In this document: piece after piece, positions 38,500 to 48,667 of the stretch
Numbering within the stretch: position 1 is the first letter of the stretch
Layout: the number at the start of each line of letters is the position of its first letter
Notes under the pieces: model-generated
What the model was told of the DNA's origin: nothing
The model's input: only the letters and a program-made list of their open reading frames with translations
The model's database searches: none
Program-made: the position numbers and the translations under genes
Assembly: GCF_001891125.1 (NCBI RefSeq)
Contig: NZ_CP015247.1
Location: 514,501 to 578,500, forward strand
From: Leuconostoc suionicum
GTDB lineage: Bacteria; Bacillota; Bacilli; Lactobacillales; Lactobacillaceae
Length of the DNA: 64,000 bases
Direction: 5' to 3'

Positions 38500-39381
38500 A
38501 TGTCGAAATCATATCGCGGTCCAATCGTATTGACGATTGTAGCCGTGGCAGTTGCTGCAGCGCTTGGAACAGCGTATGCAATGCGTGATAAAAGCGCGTC
38601 AAATACGTCAATCACTGCAGTTGGTTCAACAGCTTTACAACCTTTAGTTGAAGCTGCTGGTGAGGAATATGCTAAAGACAATCTCGGAACTTTCATCAAC
38701 GTTCAAGGTGGTGGAACAGGTACCGGATTAAGTCAAGTATCACAGGGGGCTGTTGATATAGGTAATTCTGATGTATTTGCTGAAGAAAAAGAAGGCATCG
38801 ATGCTAAGAAATTAACGGATCATCAAGTTGCCGTTGTTGGTATTGCGCCACTATTAAACAAAAATAATGGTGTAAAAAATTTGACAACAAAACAATTAAC
38901 AGCCGTTTTCACTGGTAAAGTAACAAACTGGAAAGAAGTTGGTGGTAACAATCAAAAAATTGTAATCATTAATCGTGCGGCCGGTTCTGGAACACGAGCA
39001 ACTTTTGAAAAATGGGGACTGAAAGGTGCTCAAAGTATTGAAGCACAAGAACAGGATTCCTCAGGAATGGTTCGTTCAATTGTTGCAACTACGCCAGGTG
39101 CTATATCCTATGCAGCTTTTGGATATGTTGACGATACAGTGGTAGCTGCTAGTGTTGATGGTGTTAAGCCAACAAAGCAAAATGTTGTTTCTGGAAAATA
39201 TGCCATTTGGTCGTATGAGCACGTGTATACTAAAGGCAAGCCAACAAAGCCAGTAGCTAAATTTTTAAAGTATTTAACTTCTAAAAAAATTCAATCGACT
39301 CTTGTACCAAAGTTAGGGTACATATCAATACATGACATGAAAATTAGTCGTGATGTGAATGGGCATTTGACTAAAAAATAA
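38500..39381 (+). CDS. pstS: Phosphate-binding protein PstS (copy 2), membrane-anchored, no lipobox
   Basis: The 293-residue paralogue of the first PstS shares the motifs VGSTALQPLVEAA, GGGTGTGLSQVSQG and NRAAGSGTRATFE. The N-terminal helix (about 9-27) has no cysteine and the protein contains none, so anchoring by the helix is expected. ATG 38500 follows TTGGGAGG; the TTG at 38485 lies in the SD. It is directly followed by pstC and so is the binding protein of the operon proper. Confidence 0.93.
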   Translation: MSKSYRGPIVLTIVAVAVAAALGTAYAMRDKSASNTSITAVGSTALQPLVEAAGEEYAKDNLGTFINVQGGGTGTGLSQVSQGAVDIGNSDVFAEEKEGIDAKKLTDHQVAVVGIAPLLNKNNGVKNLTTKQLTAVFTGKVTNWKEVGGNNQKIVIINRAAGSGTRATFEKWGLKGAQSIEAQEQDSSGMVRSIVATTPGAISYAAFGYVDDTVVAASVDGVKPTKQNVVSGKYAIWSYEHVYTKGKPTKPVAKFLKYLTSKKIQSTLVPKLGYISIHDMKISRDVNGHLTKK

Positions 39382-39433
39382 ACATATTTCTTGTTCGAAA
39401 TCAATATATTTCGGCACTCACCTTGGAGAAAAA

Positions 39434-40357
39434 ATGGATAACATTACAAAAAAACTTATGCAACGATCCGAATCAACTCGTAAGGATACGTTTGGTCGTG
39501 CTGTTAGTTTGACAGCATTAACTCTGATTGGGATTGTGGTTGTTGCGATCTTTGCCTTTGTTTTAAGTCGAGGGCTATCGACCTTCTTTAAAGATGGTGT
39601 GAGTGTTAAGGACTTCTTACTTGGAACAACATGGAATCCTTCAGTAACTAATCCAGCAACAAAAATGCCATACGTTGGTGCATTACCAATGATTATTGGA
39701 TCATTTTTGGTAACATTCTTGTCCGCAATAGTTGCGACACCGTTTGCTATTGGAACAGCCTTGTTTATGACAGAAATCGCTCAAAAACGTGGTGCAAAAA
39801 TTATGCAACCAATTATTGAATTACTAGTTGGAATTCCATCGGTTGTATATGGCTTTATTGGTTTAACTGTAGTCGTTCCATTTATTCGAACGGTAACAGG
39901 TGGTTCAGGGTTTGGAATTCTTTCTGGAACAATTGTTCTGTTCGTTATGATTTTACCTACTATCACATCAATGACTGTTGATACTCTAAAGTCAGTTCCT
40001 CGTTACTATCGTGAATCTGCTTTGGCAATTGGTGCAACGCGTTGGCAGATGATTTATAAAGTTGTTTTAAGAGCAGCAACACCTGGAATTATGACAGCAA
40101 TTGTGTTTGGAATGGCGCGTGCGTTTGGTGAAGCATTGGCTGTTCAAATGGTTATCGGTAATGCTGCTTTGATGCCAACAGGCTTAACAACACCAGCATC
40201 TACCTTGACATCTGTATTGACAATGGGCATTGGAAATACAGTTATGGGTTCACTGCAAAATGATGTGTTGTGGACCCTAGCAATGATTCTATTGCTTATG
40301 TCATTAGTGTTTAATTTGATTGTTCGTGCAATTGGACGTAGAGGAGCGATGAAATAA
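39434..40357 (+). CDS. pstC: Phosphate ABC transporter permease PstC
   Basis: The 307-residue permease has six helices. An extracytoplasmic segment lies after TM1 (TTWNPSVTNPATKMPYVGALP). The coupling loop ESALAIGATRWQMIYKVVL is characteristic. It overlaps pstA by one base. Its SD is GGAG close to the start. Confidence 0.95.
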   Translation: MDNITKKLMQRSESTRKDTFGRAVSLTALTLIGIVVVAIFAFVLSRGLSTFFKDGVSVKDFLLGTTWNPSVTNPATKMPYVGALPMIIGSFLVTFLSAIVATPFAIGTALFMTEIAQKRGAKIMQPIIELLVGIPSVVYGFIGLTVVVPFIRTVTGGSGFGILSGTIVLFVMILPTITSMTVDTLKSVPRYYRESALAIGATRWQMIYKVVLRAATPGIMTAIVFGMARAFGEALAVQMVIGNAALMPTGLTTPASTLTSVLTMGIGNTVMGSLQNDVLWTLAMILLLMSLVFNLIVRAIGRRGAMK

Positions 40358-41241
40358 TGAATGCAAAAACTGCTGATAAAATAGCTACTGGCGTTATTTA
40401 CGCTATTTCAGGCATCGTCGCTTTAATCTTGTTTGCGATGCTGAGTTTTATTCTAGTACGTGGTGTGCCACATTTGTCTTGGCATTTCTTGACTTCACCA
40501 GCACGGGCTTTTGAAGCAGGTGGAGGTATTGGTATACAACTATTTAACTCATTTTATTTATTAATACTTGCAATGGTCATTAGTTTTCCAATAGCTTTAG
40601 GTGCTGCAATTTACCTTAACGAATATGCTCAAAAAAACCATTTTACAGCTATTGTACGTACGGCAATTGAGATATTGAGTTCATTACCATCTGTTGTTGT
40701 TGGTCTGTTTGGTTTCTTGCTCTTTGTTGTTCAGTTCAAATTAGGATTTTCTATTTTGTCTGGTGCTATTGCACTGACATTGTTTAATTTACCTTTGTTA
40801 ACACGCTCAATTGAGACAAGTTTGGCGCAAATTCCTGATTTGCAACGTGAAGCCGGAGCAGCACTTGGCCTATCACGGTGGGAGACAGTATTACATGTTA
40901 TTTTACCAGCAGCAGTACCTTCAATAGTAACTGGTGTTGTACTATCCGCTGGTCGAGTATTTGGTGAAGCCGCAGCTTTAATTTATACTGCCGGTCAATC
41001 GGCTCCAGCCTTGAATTTTTCGGATTGGAATCCTTTTAATATTTCAAGCCCATTGAACCCAATGCGTCCAGCCGAAACACTAGCTGTACATATTTGGAAA
41101 ATTAATTCTGAAGGCATCATGCCTGATGTTAGTGCCGTGTCGGCAGGGGCTTCAGCTGTTTTGATTATTGTTGTGTTGCTATTCAACTTTAGCGCACGAA
41201 AATTAGGTATGAAGCTTTATAAGAAGTTAACGAGTGCGTGA
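40357..41241 (+). CDS. pstA: Phosphate ABC transporter permease PstA
   Basis: The 294-residue permease has six helices and the PstA-type loop REAGAALGLSRWETVLHVILP, plus the SLPSVVVGLFGF segment. It pairs with PstC. Its stop lies seven bases before the pstB1 start, in the pstB1 SD. Confidence 0.95.
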   Translation: MNAKTADKIATGVIYAISGIVALILFAMLSFILVRGVPHLSWHFLTSPARAFEAGGGIGIQLFNSFYLLILAMVISFPIALGAAIYLNEYAQKNHFTAIVRTAIEILSSLPSVVVGLFGFLLFVVQFKLGFSILSGAIALTLFNLPLLTRSIETSLAQIPDLQREAGAALGLSRWETVLHVILPAAVPSIVTGVVLSAGRVFGEAAALIYTAGQSAPALNFSDWNPFNISSPLNPMRPAETLAVHIWKINSEGIMPDVSAVSAGASAVLIIVVLLFNFSARKLGMKLYKKLTSA

Positions 41242-41248
41242 GGCCATT

Positions 41249-42091
41249 ATGATAAATTCAAATACAGATCTTAAACCAGCTAGTGAGTTCATTAGAGAAA
41301 ATGCACCTGAACGGTTTATTTATAAAATGGATACCGAAAAACATGAAATTGCTCTGTCAACAAAAGATTTGCAAGTGTTTTATGGTGATAACCTTGCCTT
41401 GAGCGAAGGCGACCTGCAGTTTGAGCGTTATAAAATTACGAGCTTAGTTGGCGCTTCAGGATCCGGGAAATCAACATTTTTACGTTCATTAAACCGCATG
41501 AACGATGGCGTTGCTACTGTTAATGGAAACATTATGTATCGTGGAGTGGATATTAATACCAAAAAAATTGATGTTTATGAAATGCGCCGACATATTGGCA
41601 TGGTATTTCAGCGACCCAATCCTTTTGCAAAATCAATTTATGATAATATTACTTTTGCTTTAACTAGTCGTGGAAATTACACTAAGGCGCAGTTAGATGA
41701 AGTTGTAGAAACAAGCCTCAAACAAGCTGCCTTATGGGATCAAGTGAAAGATGAACTGGATAAGTCGGCACTTGCATTATCTGGTGGACAAGCACAACGT
41801 CTTGTTATTGCACGTGCACTGGCGCTTAAACCAGATATCTTATTGCTCGATGAGCCTTCAAGTGCGTTGGATCCTATATCATCTGCACAGGTTGAAGATA
41901 CATTACTTAAGTTAAAAGACAAGTACACAATTATTATTGTGACACATAATATGCAGCAAGCTGCTCGAATTAGTGATTATACAGCGTTCTTCCATATGGG
42001 GAAGATTATAGAATATGATTTAACACGAAAGATATTTACACGACCAAAAGTGGCGCTCACAAATGATTATATATCAGGTAATTTCGGATGA
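41249..42091 (+). CDS. pstB: Phosphate ABC transporter ATPase PstB (copy 1)
   Basis: The 280-residue ATPase begins at ATG 41249 behind GTGAGG. It has Walker [10 protein letters not shown], the PstB-specific [21 protein letters not shown] block, signature [15 protein letters not shown] and [12 protein letters not shown]. It has about 30 extra N-terminal residues compared with copy 2. It overlaps copy 2 by four bases. Confidence 0.95.
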   Translation: MINSNTDLKPASEFIRENAPERFIYKMDTEKHEIALSTKDLQVFYGDNLALSEGDLQFERYKITSLVGASGSGKSTFLRSLNRMNDGVATVNGNIMYRGVDINTKKIDVYEMRRHIGMVFQRPNPFAKSIYDNITFALTSRGNYTKAQLDEVVETSLKQAALWDQVKDELDKSALALSGGQAQRLVIARALALKPDILLLDEPSSALDPISSAQVEDTLLKLKDKYTIIIVTHNMQQAARISDYTAFFHMGKIIEYDLTRKIFTRPKVALTNDYISGNFG

Positions 42092-42858
42092 CAGATAACA
42101 AACAAAAGACAATTTTATCAACCCGTGACGTGCACCTTTGGTATGGCAAAAAAGAGGCGCTTCATGGTATAGATTTAGACTTTCCAGAGAAGGGGATTAC
42201 TGCCTTGATTGGTCCTTCTGGATCAGGAAAGTCAACATACTTACGTGCTATTAATCGTATGCACGATTTAGAAGATAATGTAACCGTCACTGGTTCATTT
42301 AACTTTAAGGGAACAGATATTTACGCACCAACAACTGATACAGTTGATTTGCGCAAGCGCATAGGAATGGTTTTCCAACAGCCTAACCCGTTTCCATTTT
42401 CAACATATGAAAACGTTGCTTTTGGATTGCGCCTTGCTGGTGTAAAAGATAAGGCAGTGTTGGATGAAGCAGTGGAGAAGGCCTTAAAACAAGCCTCTGT
42501 TTGGGATGAAGTGAAAGATAATTTACACAAATCGGCACTTGGATTATCTGGGGGTCAACAACAGCGAGTTTCCGTTGCACGTGTCTTAGCTACATCTCCA
42601 GAATTGCTATTGTTGGATGAACCGACTTCAGCGCTTGATCCAGTTTCTAGTCATAATATTGAAGAAACTTTGTTAAATCTTCGTGATGACTATGCAATGA
42701 TTATTGTGACACACTCAATGTCGCAAGCTTCACGAATTTCTGATCGAACAGCATTTTTCTTGAGTGGTGATTTGGTTGAAGTGGATGATACAAAACATAT
42801 TTTCTTGAATCCAGAAAAGCAAGAGACACAAGATTATGTTTCTGGTCGTTTTGGCTAA
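42088..42858 (+). CDS. pstB: Phosphate ABC transporter ATPase PstB (copy 2)
   Basis: The 256-residue ATPase has Walker [43 protein letters not shown] and [12 protein letters not shown]. Tandem pstB genes are common in lactic acid bacteria, and either may pair with PstCA. It overlaps copy 1 (ATGA). Confidence 0.95.
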   Translation: MTDNKQKTILSTRDVHLWYGKKEALHGIDLDFPEKGITALIGPSGSGKSTYLRAINRMHDLEDNVTVTGSFNFKGTDIYAPTTDTVDLRKRIGMVFQQPNPFPFSTYENVAFGLRLAGVKDKAVLDEAVEKALKQASVWDEVKDNLHKSALGLSGGQQQRVSVARVLATSPELLLLDEPTSALDPVSSHNIEETLLNLRDDYAMIIVTHSMSQASRISDRTAFFLSGDLVEVDDTKHIFLNPEKQETQDYVSGRFG

Positions 42859-42915
42859 TTTACACAATTTTGATATAGAACAGTTATAATATAATAAAAT
42901 TAAGGAGGTTTCACT

Positions 42916-43590
42916 ATGCGTCGATTATTTGATGAAGAATTAGCAGATTTAGATAGTTCATTCACAGAAATGGGCATGCTGGTTTCGCAAACTATTCAAA
43001 AAGCTGTGCAATCGTTTGTGGATCATGATCGTGAGGGTGCTCGTAAAATTTTAGAAAATGACCACCAAATTAATGAACGTGAGGCAGCAATTGAAAAAAA
43101 GACATTCGAAATGATTGCCTTGTATCAACCAGTGACAACTGATTTGCGTGAGATTGTTACTATTTTAAAGGCAGTATCCGTACTCGAACGTATGGGTGAT
43201 CAAGCTCGTAACATTGCAAACTCGACAATACGTGTTAAAGGCACAAAACATATTGCCAATGTCGAACAAGAATTAGGTGAAATGGGTGAAATGGTTGCTG
43301 GTATGGTGTCAGAGGTCATGGATTATTACGTAAAAAATGATGCTCTTGGCGCCGAGGCTATTGCTGATAAAAACAGTATACTCACTCAAAGTGCTGCGAA
43401 AGTTCGAACAGATTCTGTCAATGGCATGAAAGAAGATGCTGAATTAGTTGATTCGGCTGCTGATTATCTTGTAATTGCTGGATACTTGAAGCGTATTGGT
43501 GATTATACGACAGATATTGCCGAGTGGATTGTATATAAAAGAACAGGAAAAATTATTGAATTAAATCCTGGGTATAATTTCTTTATATAA
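42916..43590 (+). CDS. phoU: Phosphate transport regulator PhoU
   Basis: The 224-residue all-helical protein has two copies of the three-helix PhoU repeat (E/DxxxD metal motifs such as DDRE and ERMGDQARNIAN; KRIGDYTTDIAEW). It represses PhoR when phosphate is ample. SD AAGGAGG lies seven bases before ATG. TATAAT at 42885-42890 may give it extra transcription. Confidence 0.95.
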   Translation: MRRLFDEELADLDSSFTEMGMLVSQTIQKAVQSFVDHDREGARKILENDHQINEREAAIEKKTFEMIALYQPVTTDLREIVTILKAVSVLERMGDQARNIANSTIRVKGTKHIANVEQELGEMGEMVAGMVSEVMDYYVKNDALGAEAIADKNSILTQSAAKVRTDSVNGMKEDAELVDSAADYLVIAGYLKRIGDYTTDIAEWIVYKRTGKIIELNPGYNFFI

Positions 43591-43607
43591 TATAGACTTG
43601 TAATATA

Positions 43608-43650
43608 TTAAAGAGCGAAACGTAGAAAAATACTACGTTTCGCTCTTTAA
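43608..43650. terminator. Strong hairpin after phoU
   Basis: A perfect 18-bp stem, TTAAAGAGCGAAACGTAG with CTACGTTTCGCTCTTTAA, encloses a seven-base loop. It is symmetric with only a short T run, so it probably ends transcription in both directions. Confidence 0.75.
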
Positions 43651-43799
43651 GTTTATAAAGAAGTATGAGTGATGAATTTATTTAATAGCAAATTATTAGT
43701 CAGAGTAATTATAAGTAAACACTAAAAAATTCGATGTAAATGTTTGATTAGTTAACGATGAAAATTAATACTATTTTGAACCGATACTTTTGAAGACAT
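43651..43799. other. AT-rich gap with no recognised feature
   Basis: Between the phoU terminator and the yvlD promoter I see no open frame with an SD, no RNA-like helix and no repeat. Confidence 0.6.
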
Positions 43800-43830
43800 T
43801 TGACAAACTATCTACAATATTTGTTATAAT
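43800..43830 (+). promoter_or_regulatory. Promoter of yvlD-hprK-gpsA
   Basis: TTGACA (43800-43805), a longish 19-base spacer, TATAAT (43825-43830). Confidence 0.7.
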
Positions 43831-43898
43831 GGAATTATTGAAAGCTTACTATATCAATATGGTAAACGTTTTCAAAAAAATATGTAATGGAGAATTTA

Positions 43899-44255
43899 AT
43901 GCGATTTATTGTTCGTTTGGCAACAAATATGCTGACTTTTTTGATTTTATCAATGATCTTTCCATCAGGTTTTCGAGTAGACAACTGGATTGCGGCTTTG
44001 CTAGCAGCATTTGTATTATCAATTTTAAATGCTGTTATTAAACCTATTTTAACAATTTTGACGTTGCCATTAACAATTTTGACTTTTGGATTTTTTGCTA
44101 TTGTTGTCAATGCCTTATTATTAGAATTTACTGCTGATATTGTGGGAGGATTTGAGTTTTCAAGTTTTGGCTGGGCAATGATTATTGCATTTATTATCTC
44201 TATTCTTAATACGTTTTTGACAAATGATTTGCATGTGCAAGTAGGAAGACATTAA
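43899..44255 (+). CDS. yvlD: YvlD/DUF360 family membrane protein (phage-holin family)
   Basis: The 118-residue, very hydrophobic protein has four predicted helices and the family block LNAVIKPILTILTLPLTILTFG. ATG 43899 has GGAG six bases upstream; ATG 43887 does not. Its function is unknown; in Bacillus the homologue belongs to an envelope-stress operon. It is one base from hprK and surely co-transcribed. Confidence 0.88.
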   Translation: MRFIVRLATNMLTFLILSMIFPSGFRVDNWIAALLAAFVLSILNAVIKPILTILTLPLTILTFGFFAIVVNALLLEFTADIVGGFEFSSFGWAMIIAFIISILNTFLTNDLHVQVGRH

Positions 44256-44256
44256 A

Positions 44257-45222
44257 ATGGCACAAAATTCAGTAACAGTGAAACAATTAGTAGAAAATAC
44301 CAGATTAAAAATTGTTGCCGGTGAACAATATCTAGATCGAGAAATCACGACTTCAGATATTTCTCGTCCTGGATTGGAAATGACAGGATATTTTAATTAT
44401 TATGCTCCAGAAAGAATTCAGTTACTTGGTATTACTGAAACATCATTTTCTGAGCGTATGAGTCATGACGAATTATTGCTAGTGTTTCGCCGTATGGCAG
44501 ATGAAAAAACGCCAGCTTTTGTTATTTCAACTGGCTTACCGATAAGTGATGAATTAAGTCAGGCAGCTGATGAGGCACACATACCTATTCTGTCTTCAAC
44601 TTTAACTTCTTCACGAATTTTATCCAATATGACATATTATTTAGGTGGCGAACTAGCACCACGTAAAAACGTTCACGGTGTTTTGATTGATGTCCACGGA
44701 TTAGGCGTTTTAATTACTGGAGACGCGGGAATTGGTAAGACAGAATCAGCTTTGGAATTAATTCAACAAGGGAAAGCACGTTTGGTTGCCGATGATCGTG
44801 TCGATATTTATCAAGAAGATGAAGAGAGACTTATTGGAGAACCGAACGGTGTATTACGTAACATGATGGAAGTGCGTGGTGTCGGAATAATTGATGTGCA
44901 GCAAGTTTATGGTGCTGTATCTGTTCGATCACATGCAACCATTGCGTTAAATATTCATTTATCTAATGGTAAAATAGGTGAAGCCAATTTTGACCGTTTA
45001 GGTGACGATAATGATTCCTTAGAAATTTTAGGTGTTAAGATTAAGCGAATGGTTGTGCCGGTGACGCCTGGTAGAAATACTGCAAGTGTGATTGATGCAG
45101 CCTCGGTTAAGTTCCGTACAGCGAATATGGGCATTGATGCGCTTAAGACATTAGAAGAGCGTATGACTGCTGAAATGGAAAAGAATGAAAAAATCGATGC
45201 AGGGGACGAAAAAAATGACTAA
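44257..45222 (+). CDS. hprK: HPr kinase/phosphorylase
   Basis: HprK phosphorylates HPr at Ser46, controlling carbon catabolite repression with CcpA. The 321-residue protein has a Walker A GDAGIGKT at 155-162, the catalytic ADDRVDI block and the family signature EILGVKIKRMVVPVTPGRN. The start is ATG 44257 with AGGAAG upstream. Its end overlaps gpsA by eight bases. The usual next gene, lgt, is missing. Confidence 0.97.
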   Translation: MAQNSVTVKQLVENTRLKIVAGEQYLDREITTSDISRPGLEMTGYFNYYAPERIQLLGITETSFSERMSHDELLLVFRRMADEKTPAFVISTGLPISDELSQAADEAHIPILSSTLTSSRILSNMTYYLGGELAPRKNVHGVLIDVHGLGVLITGDAGIGKTESALELIQQGKARLVADDRVDIYQEDEERLIGEPNGVLRNMMEVRGVGIIDVQQVYGAVSVRSHATIALNIHLSNGKIGEANFDRLGDDNDSLEILGVKIKRMVVPVTPGRNTASVIDAASVKFRTANMGIDALKTLEERMTAEMEKNEKIDAGDEKND

Positions 45223-46225
45223 AATAGCCGTACTGGGCGGTGGCTCTTGGGGCACTGCGTTGGCAAATGTTGCTGCGGAAAATGATAACGATGTGCGTCT
45301 GTGGACGCGTACTGTGACGCAAGCGGATGAAATAAACAGTCAACATACTAACAAAAAGTATTTGCCAGATGCAAAGTTATCATCTAAGTTAATGGCAACC
45401 AGTAACATGGCCTTGGCGGTGATGGATACCGAAATTGTTTTGACAGTTGTTCCTACTAAAGTCGTACGAGAAGTTGCACGTCAGCTAGCTGACGTGTTAA
45501 ATAAGCAAGATCATCAGGTGATTTTGGCGCATGCCACTAAAGGACTGGAGCAAGTAACCTATAAGCGTGTGTCGGAAATGCTTGCCGAAGAAGTGCCTAC
45601 AAAGTATCGTTCAACGTTGGCAATGATTTCTGGCCCATCGCATGCAGAAGATGTTATCAAGCATGACTTGACATCTGTATCAATTGCTTCTGAAAATGAA
45701 GAGGCTGCCAAATTACTACAGCAGATATTTGCCAATAGTTCATTTAGACCTTATACGAATCATGATTTGTTGGGATCAGAACTGGCGGCAGCTTTAAAAA
45801 ACATTATCGCCATCGGATCTGGTGCATTAATAGGATTGGGTTATGGTGCTAATGCACAGGCTGCTTTGCTGACACGTGGCTTATCGGAAATGCGCGCCCT
45901 AGGTCAAGCAATGGGAGCCCAACCAGAAACGTTTTTAGGACTTGCAGGCATTGGTGATTTGATTGTTACTGGCATGTCACCAAACTCCAGAAATTACCGT
46001 GCTGGGAAACAGTTAGGTGAAGGGAAGAGTTTGCAAGAGATTCAAGATGACATGGGCATGGTTATTGAGGGTGTTAGCACTACGAAAGCAGTATATGAAT
46101 TTTCGCAACAGCATCGTGTGGAAATGCCTATAACAGCCGGTATTTATCGTATATTATATGAAAATGAACCATTGCGTGATGTAGTTAACGACCTAATGAG
46201 TCGTCCGTTGCGTAGTGAAGATTAG
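45215..46225 (+). CDS. gpsA: NAD(P)+-dependent glycerol-3-phosphate dehydrogenase
   Basis: GpsA reduces DHAP to sn-glycerol-3-phosphate for phospholipids. ATG 45215 has AGGGGAC upstream and gives 336 residues. Visible are the Rossmann motif [22 protein letters not shown], the catalytic [12 protein letters not shown] lysine region, and [11 protein letters not shown] with SRNYRAGK. It overlaps the end of hprK, so it is translationally coupled. Confidence 0.96.
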   Translation: MTKIAVLGGGSWGTALANVAAENDNDVRLWTRTVTQADEINSQHTNKKYLPDAKLSSKLMATSNMALAVMDTEIVLTVVPTKVVREVARQLADVLNKQDHQVILAHATKGLEQVTYKRVSEMLAEEVPTKYRSTLAMISGPSHAEDVIKHDLTSVSIASENEEAAKLLQQIFANSSFRPYTNHDLLGSELAAALKNIIAIGSGALIGLGYGANAQAALLTRGLSEMRALGQAMGAQPETFLGLAGIGDLIVTGMSPNSRNYRAGKQLGEGKSLQEIQDDMGMVIEGVSTTKAVYEFSQQHRVEMPITAGIYRILYENEPLRDVVNDLMSRPLRSED

Positions 46226-46247
46226 AAAAAGTAAAGAGGAAAAAATC

Positions 46248-47123
46248 ATGAAACCAGTACGTAAAGCTATTATTCCAGCAGCAGGATTGGGTACACGTTT
46301 TTTGCCAGCAACTAAGGCATTAGCTAAAGAAATGTTGCCAATTGTCGATACACCAACGATTGAATACATCGTACGTGAAGCGATTGAATCTGGCATTGAA
46401 GACATCGTTATTGTTGATGGCAAATCAAAGCGTTCTATTGAGGATCATTTTGATTCTAACCCAGAATTAGAGAATAATTTACGTGAAAAAGGAAAGGATG
46501 AACTACTAAAGCTTGTTGAGGAAACAACAGATATTAATATGTATTTCATCCGTCAATCACATCCCAAGGGTCTCGGTGATGCTGTCTTGACTGCAAAAGC
46601 GTTTATTGGTGACGAACCATTTGTGGTTTTGCTGGGCGATGACTTGATGCAAGATGAAGTACCGTTGACAAAACAATTAATCCAACGTTATGAGGAAACC
46701 GGCGAATCAACGTTAGCTGTTATGAAAGTACCTCACGATCAAGTATCAGAGTATGGTGTAATAGATCCAGCCGCGCAAGTTGATAAAGGTGGACTATATC
46801 GTGTAAAGAGTTTCGTTGAAAAGCCAAAGCCTGAGGATGCACCTTCAGACCTAGCAATTATTGGACGTTACCTTTTGACACCTGAAATTTTCGAAGAACT
46901 AGAAAATACAAAACCTGGTAAAGGAAATGAAATTCAATTGACTGACGCTATTGATTCATTGAATAACCGGCAACACGTATATGCTCATGAATTTAAGGGG
47001 AGCCGTTATGATATTGGTTCAAAAATTGGTTTCTTGGAAACAAACATTGAATTTGGTTTAAAGCATCCGCAAACAAAGGATGCATTACGTGCTTATATTA
47101 AAGAATTGGCATCAAAGTTGTAA
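46248..47123 (+). CDS. galU: UTP-glucose-1-phosphate uridylyltransferase
   Basis: GalU makes UDP-glucose for wall polymers, lipoteichoic acid anchors and galactose use. ATG 46248 follows AGAGGAA; 291 residues. The nucleotide-binding start [15 protein letters not shown], the substrate block [17 protein letters not shown] and the VEKPKP segment define the family. With pgm (52303), which supplies glucose-1-phosphate, it covers the route to UDP-glucose. Confidence 0.96.
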   Translation: MKPVRKAIIPAAGLGTRFLPATKALAKEMLPIVDTPTIEYIVREAIESGIEDIVIVDGKSKRSIEDHFDSNPELENNLREKGKDELLKLVEETTDINMYFIRQSHPKGLGDAVLTAKAFIGDEPFVVLLGDDLMQDEVPLTKQLIQRYEETGESTLAVMKVPHDQVSEYGVIDPAAQVDKGGLYRVKSFVEKPKPEDAPSDLAIIGRYLLTPEIFEELENTKPGKGNEIQLTDAIDSLNNRQHVYAHEFKGSRYDIGSKIGFLETNIEFGLKHPQTKDALRAYIKELASKL

Positions 47124-47124
47124 T

Positions 47125-47157
47125 TTAAAAACAGGAAAAATGCTTCCTGTTTTTTTA
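47125..47157 (+). terminator. Terminator after galU
   Basis: AAAACAGGAA, a seven-base loop, TTCCTGTTTT and a T run. Confidence 0.9.
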
Positions 47158-47173
47158 AATAAGATGATTATGC

Positions 47174-47202
47174 TCGACAAGGGGTACATAATCGAGTACA
47201 AT
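47174..47202 (+). promoter_or_regulatory. trxB promoter
   Basis: TCGACA (47174-47179), 17 bases, TACAAT (47197-47202). CTCGA and TCGAG flank the spacer as an inverted repeat. Confidence 0.75.
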
Positions 47203-47236
47203 TAGTGTTAACAAAAAGTAAGTAAAGGGGTAAAGT

Positions 47237-48190
47237 ATGTCAGAAGAACTCAAAGAATATGATGTGGTCGTTATTGGGGCTGGACCAGCAGGAATGACTG
47301 CAGCCACATATGCTTCAAGAGCTAATTTATCAGTATTAATGTTGGATCGTGGTATTTATGGCGGTCAAATGAATAATACAGCTGAGGTGGAAAATTATCC
47401 TGGATTTGATTCGATTTTGGGGCCAGATTTAGCTGAAAAGATGTATTCTTCGTCAACACAATTTGGTGCTGAGTATGGTTTTGGATCAGTGGAGAGTATT
47501 GAAGTTGAAGATTATAGAAAAATAATTCACACTGATATGGGGAATTATGCTTCTAAAGCAATAATCATTGCAACTGGGTCGGAGCATATCCACTTAGATG
47601 TGACGGGTGAAGATAAGTATCAGGGTCGTGGCGTAAGTTATTGTGCAGTGTGTGATGGTGCATTTTTCCGAGACGAGGATGTTTTGGTTATTGGCGGTGG
47701 TGATTCGGCGATTGAAGAAGGTTTATACCTAACTAATTTAGCAAAATCAGTGACAGTACTTCATCGTCGTGACAAATTACGCGCGCAACAAATTATCCAA
47801 AATCGTGCATTTGATAACACTAAAATGAAGTTTGAATGGCATACTGAAGTGGTGTCGATTACTGGTGACGATGACAAAGTTACAGGCGTCGATGTTATCA
47901 ATAACCAGACAAATGAAAAGCGTCATATTGATGCTTCAGGTGTGTTCATTTACGTAGGATTAAAGGCAAACACTCAAGGCTTTGAAAATCTCAATATTAC
48001 TGATCCAGAAGGTTGGATTGTAACAGACGATAAGATGCAAACTAGTATTCCCGGTGTTTTTGCTGTCGGCGATGTTCGTGTAAAAGATTTGAGACAAATA
48101 ACTACTGCTGTCGGCGATGGTAGCTTGGCTGGTCAGGGTGTATACGATTATATAAGTAGTTTACCTGCCACTGAAAAAATTGCAGAATAA
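47237..48190 (+). CDS. trxB: Thioredoxin-disulfide reductase
   Basis: The 317-residue FAD/NADPH enzyme keeps thioredoxin reduced. The FAD motif VVIGAGPAGMTAA, the redox-active pair in SYCAVCDG, the NADPH motif VIGGGDSAIEEG and the C-terminal FAVGDVRVK are all present. SD AAAGGGG. It is ended by a strong two-way terminator. Confidence 0.96.
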   Translation: MSEELKEYDVVVIGAGPAGMTAATYASRANLSVLMLDRGIYGGQMNNTAEVENYPGFDSILGPDLAEKMYSSSTQFGAEYGFGSVESIEVEDYRKIIHTDMGNYASKAIIIATGSEHIHLDVTGEDKYQGRGVSYCAVCDGAFFRDEDVLVIGGGDSAIEEGLYLTNLAKSVTVLHRRDKLRAQQIIQNRAFDNTKMKFEWHTEVVSITGDDDKVTGVDVINNQTNEKRHIDASGVFIYVGLKANTQGFENLNITDPEGWIVTDDKMQTSIPGVFAVGDVRVKDLRQITTAVGDGSLAGQGVYDYISSLPATEKIAE

Positions 48191-48194
48191 GTAA

Positions 48195-48225
48195 AAAAAC
48201 CGATGACTCTTAGTCATCGGTTTTC
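48195..48225. terminator. Bidirectional terminator between trxB and the VOC gene
   Basis: AAAACCGATGAC, a five-base loop, GTCATCGGTTTT. Confidence 0.92.
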
Positions 48226-48233
48226 TATTTTAA

Positions 48234-48617
48234 TTATTTAACGATTTCACAGAATTCTACGATAACGCCATCGGGTCCTTGAAGATTAAAGAACTTGATT
48301 CCTTTATCCCAAAATGGTAAATGTTGCACTTCTGAATCAATCAGAGTGAAGCCTTCAGCCTTAGCGGCATCAAAAGCAGCATCTGCATCAGTAGTGTCCA
48401 TTGAAATATGGTTAATAGCTCCTGGCTTACCAGCAACTTTGTCACCACTCCATGTTTCAATCACTAGATTTTCACGTTGCATAAAGATGACATTTCCGGC
48501 AGGAAAATCACCAGTCTTTTTAAAACCTAATTTGGTCCAAAATGCTTCAGATTGTTCTAGTGAAGATGATGGAATACCAACGTGTTGTAAACCTGAGTAA
48601 TAATCAGCAAAAGCCAT
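48234..48617 (-). CDS. VOC superfamily protein (glyoxalase/dioxygenase-like)
   Basis: The 127-residue protein has two beta-alpha-beta-beta-beta modules (QHVGIPSSSLEQSEAFWTKLGF; INHISMDTTDADAAFDAAKAEG) and ends with GPDGVIVEFCEI. Metal-ligand-like residues are H (QHVG), H (NHIS) and E (VEFCE). I start it at ATG 48617, which follows TTGGAGGA; the TTG at 48632 is the SD itself. The substrate is unknown. It lies downstream of the mannitol dehydrogenase cluster on the same strand but has its own SD and a 50-base gap. Confidence 0.85.
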   Translation of the reverse strand: MAFADYYSGLQHVGIPSSSLEQSEAFWTKLGFKKTGDFPAGNVIFMQRENLVIETWSGDKVAGKPGAINHISMDTTDADAAFDAAKAEGFTLIDSEVQHLPFWDKGIKFFNLQGPDGVIVEFCEIVK

Positions 48618-48667
48618 AATTGTTTCCTCCAAAATTAATATTTTTCATACCAAACAATGAGTTTATC

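Noticed and set aside
41249-42858. Tandem pstB genes as a possible frameshifted single gene
   Set aside because: Both copies have complete Walker A, signature and Walker B motifs and overlap by ATGA, so they are two intact paralogues.
43608-43650. Perfect 18-bp inverted repeat as a mobile-element end or attachment site
   Set aside because: The short loop and position just after phoU fit a terminator, there is no second copy in the window and no recombinase gene.
43861-43874. CcpA cre-like site GGTAAACGTTTTCA before yvlD
   Set aside because: It has one mismatch to a loose consensus at a conserved position and lies about 30 bases downstream of the -10; kept only as a weak possibility.
43790-44110. 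Overlapping small frames on both strands around yvlD
   Set aside because: They are out-of-frame shadows of the promoter region and of yvlD, without SDs or recognisable products.
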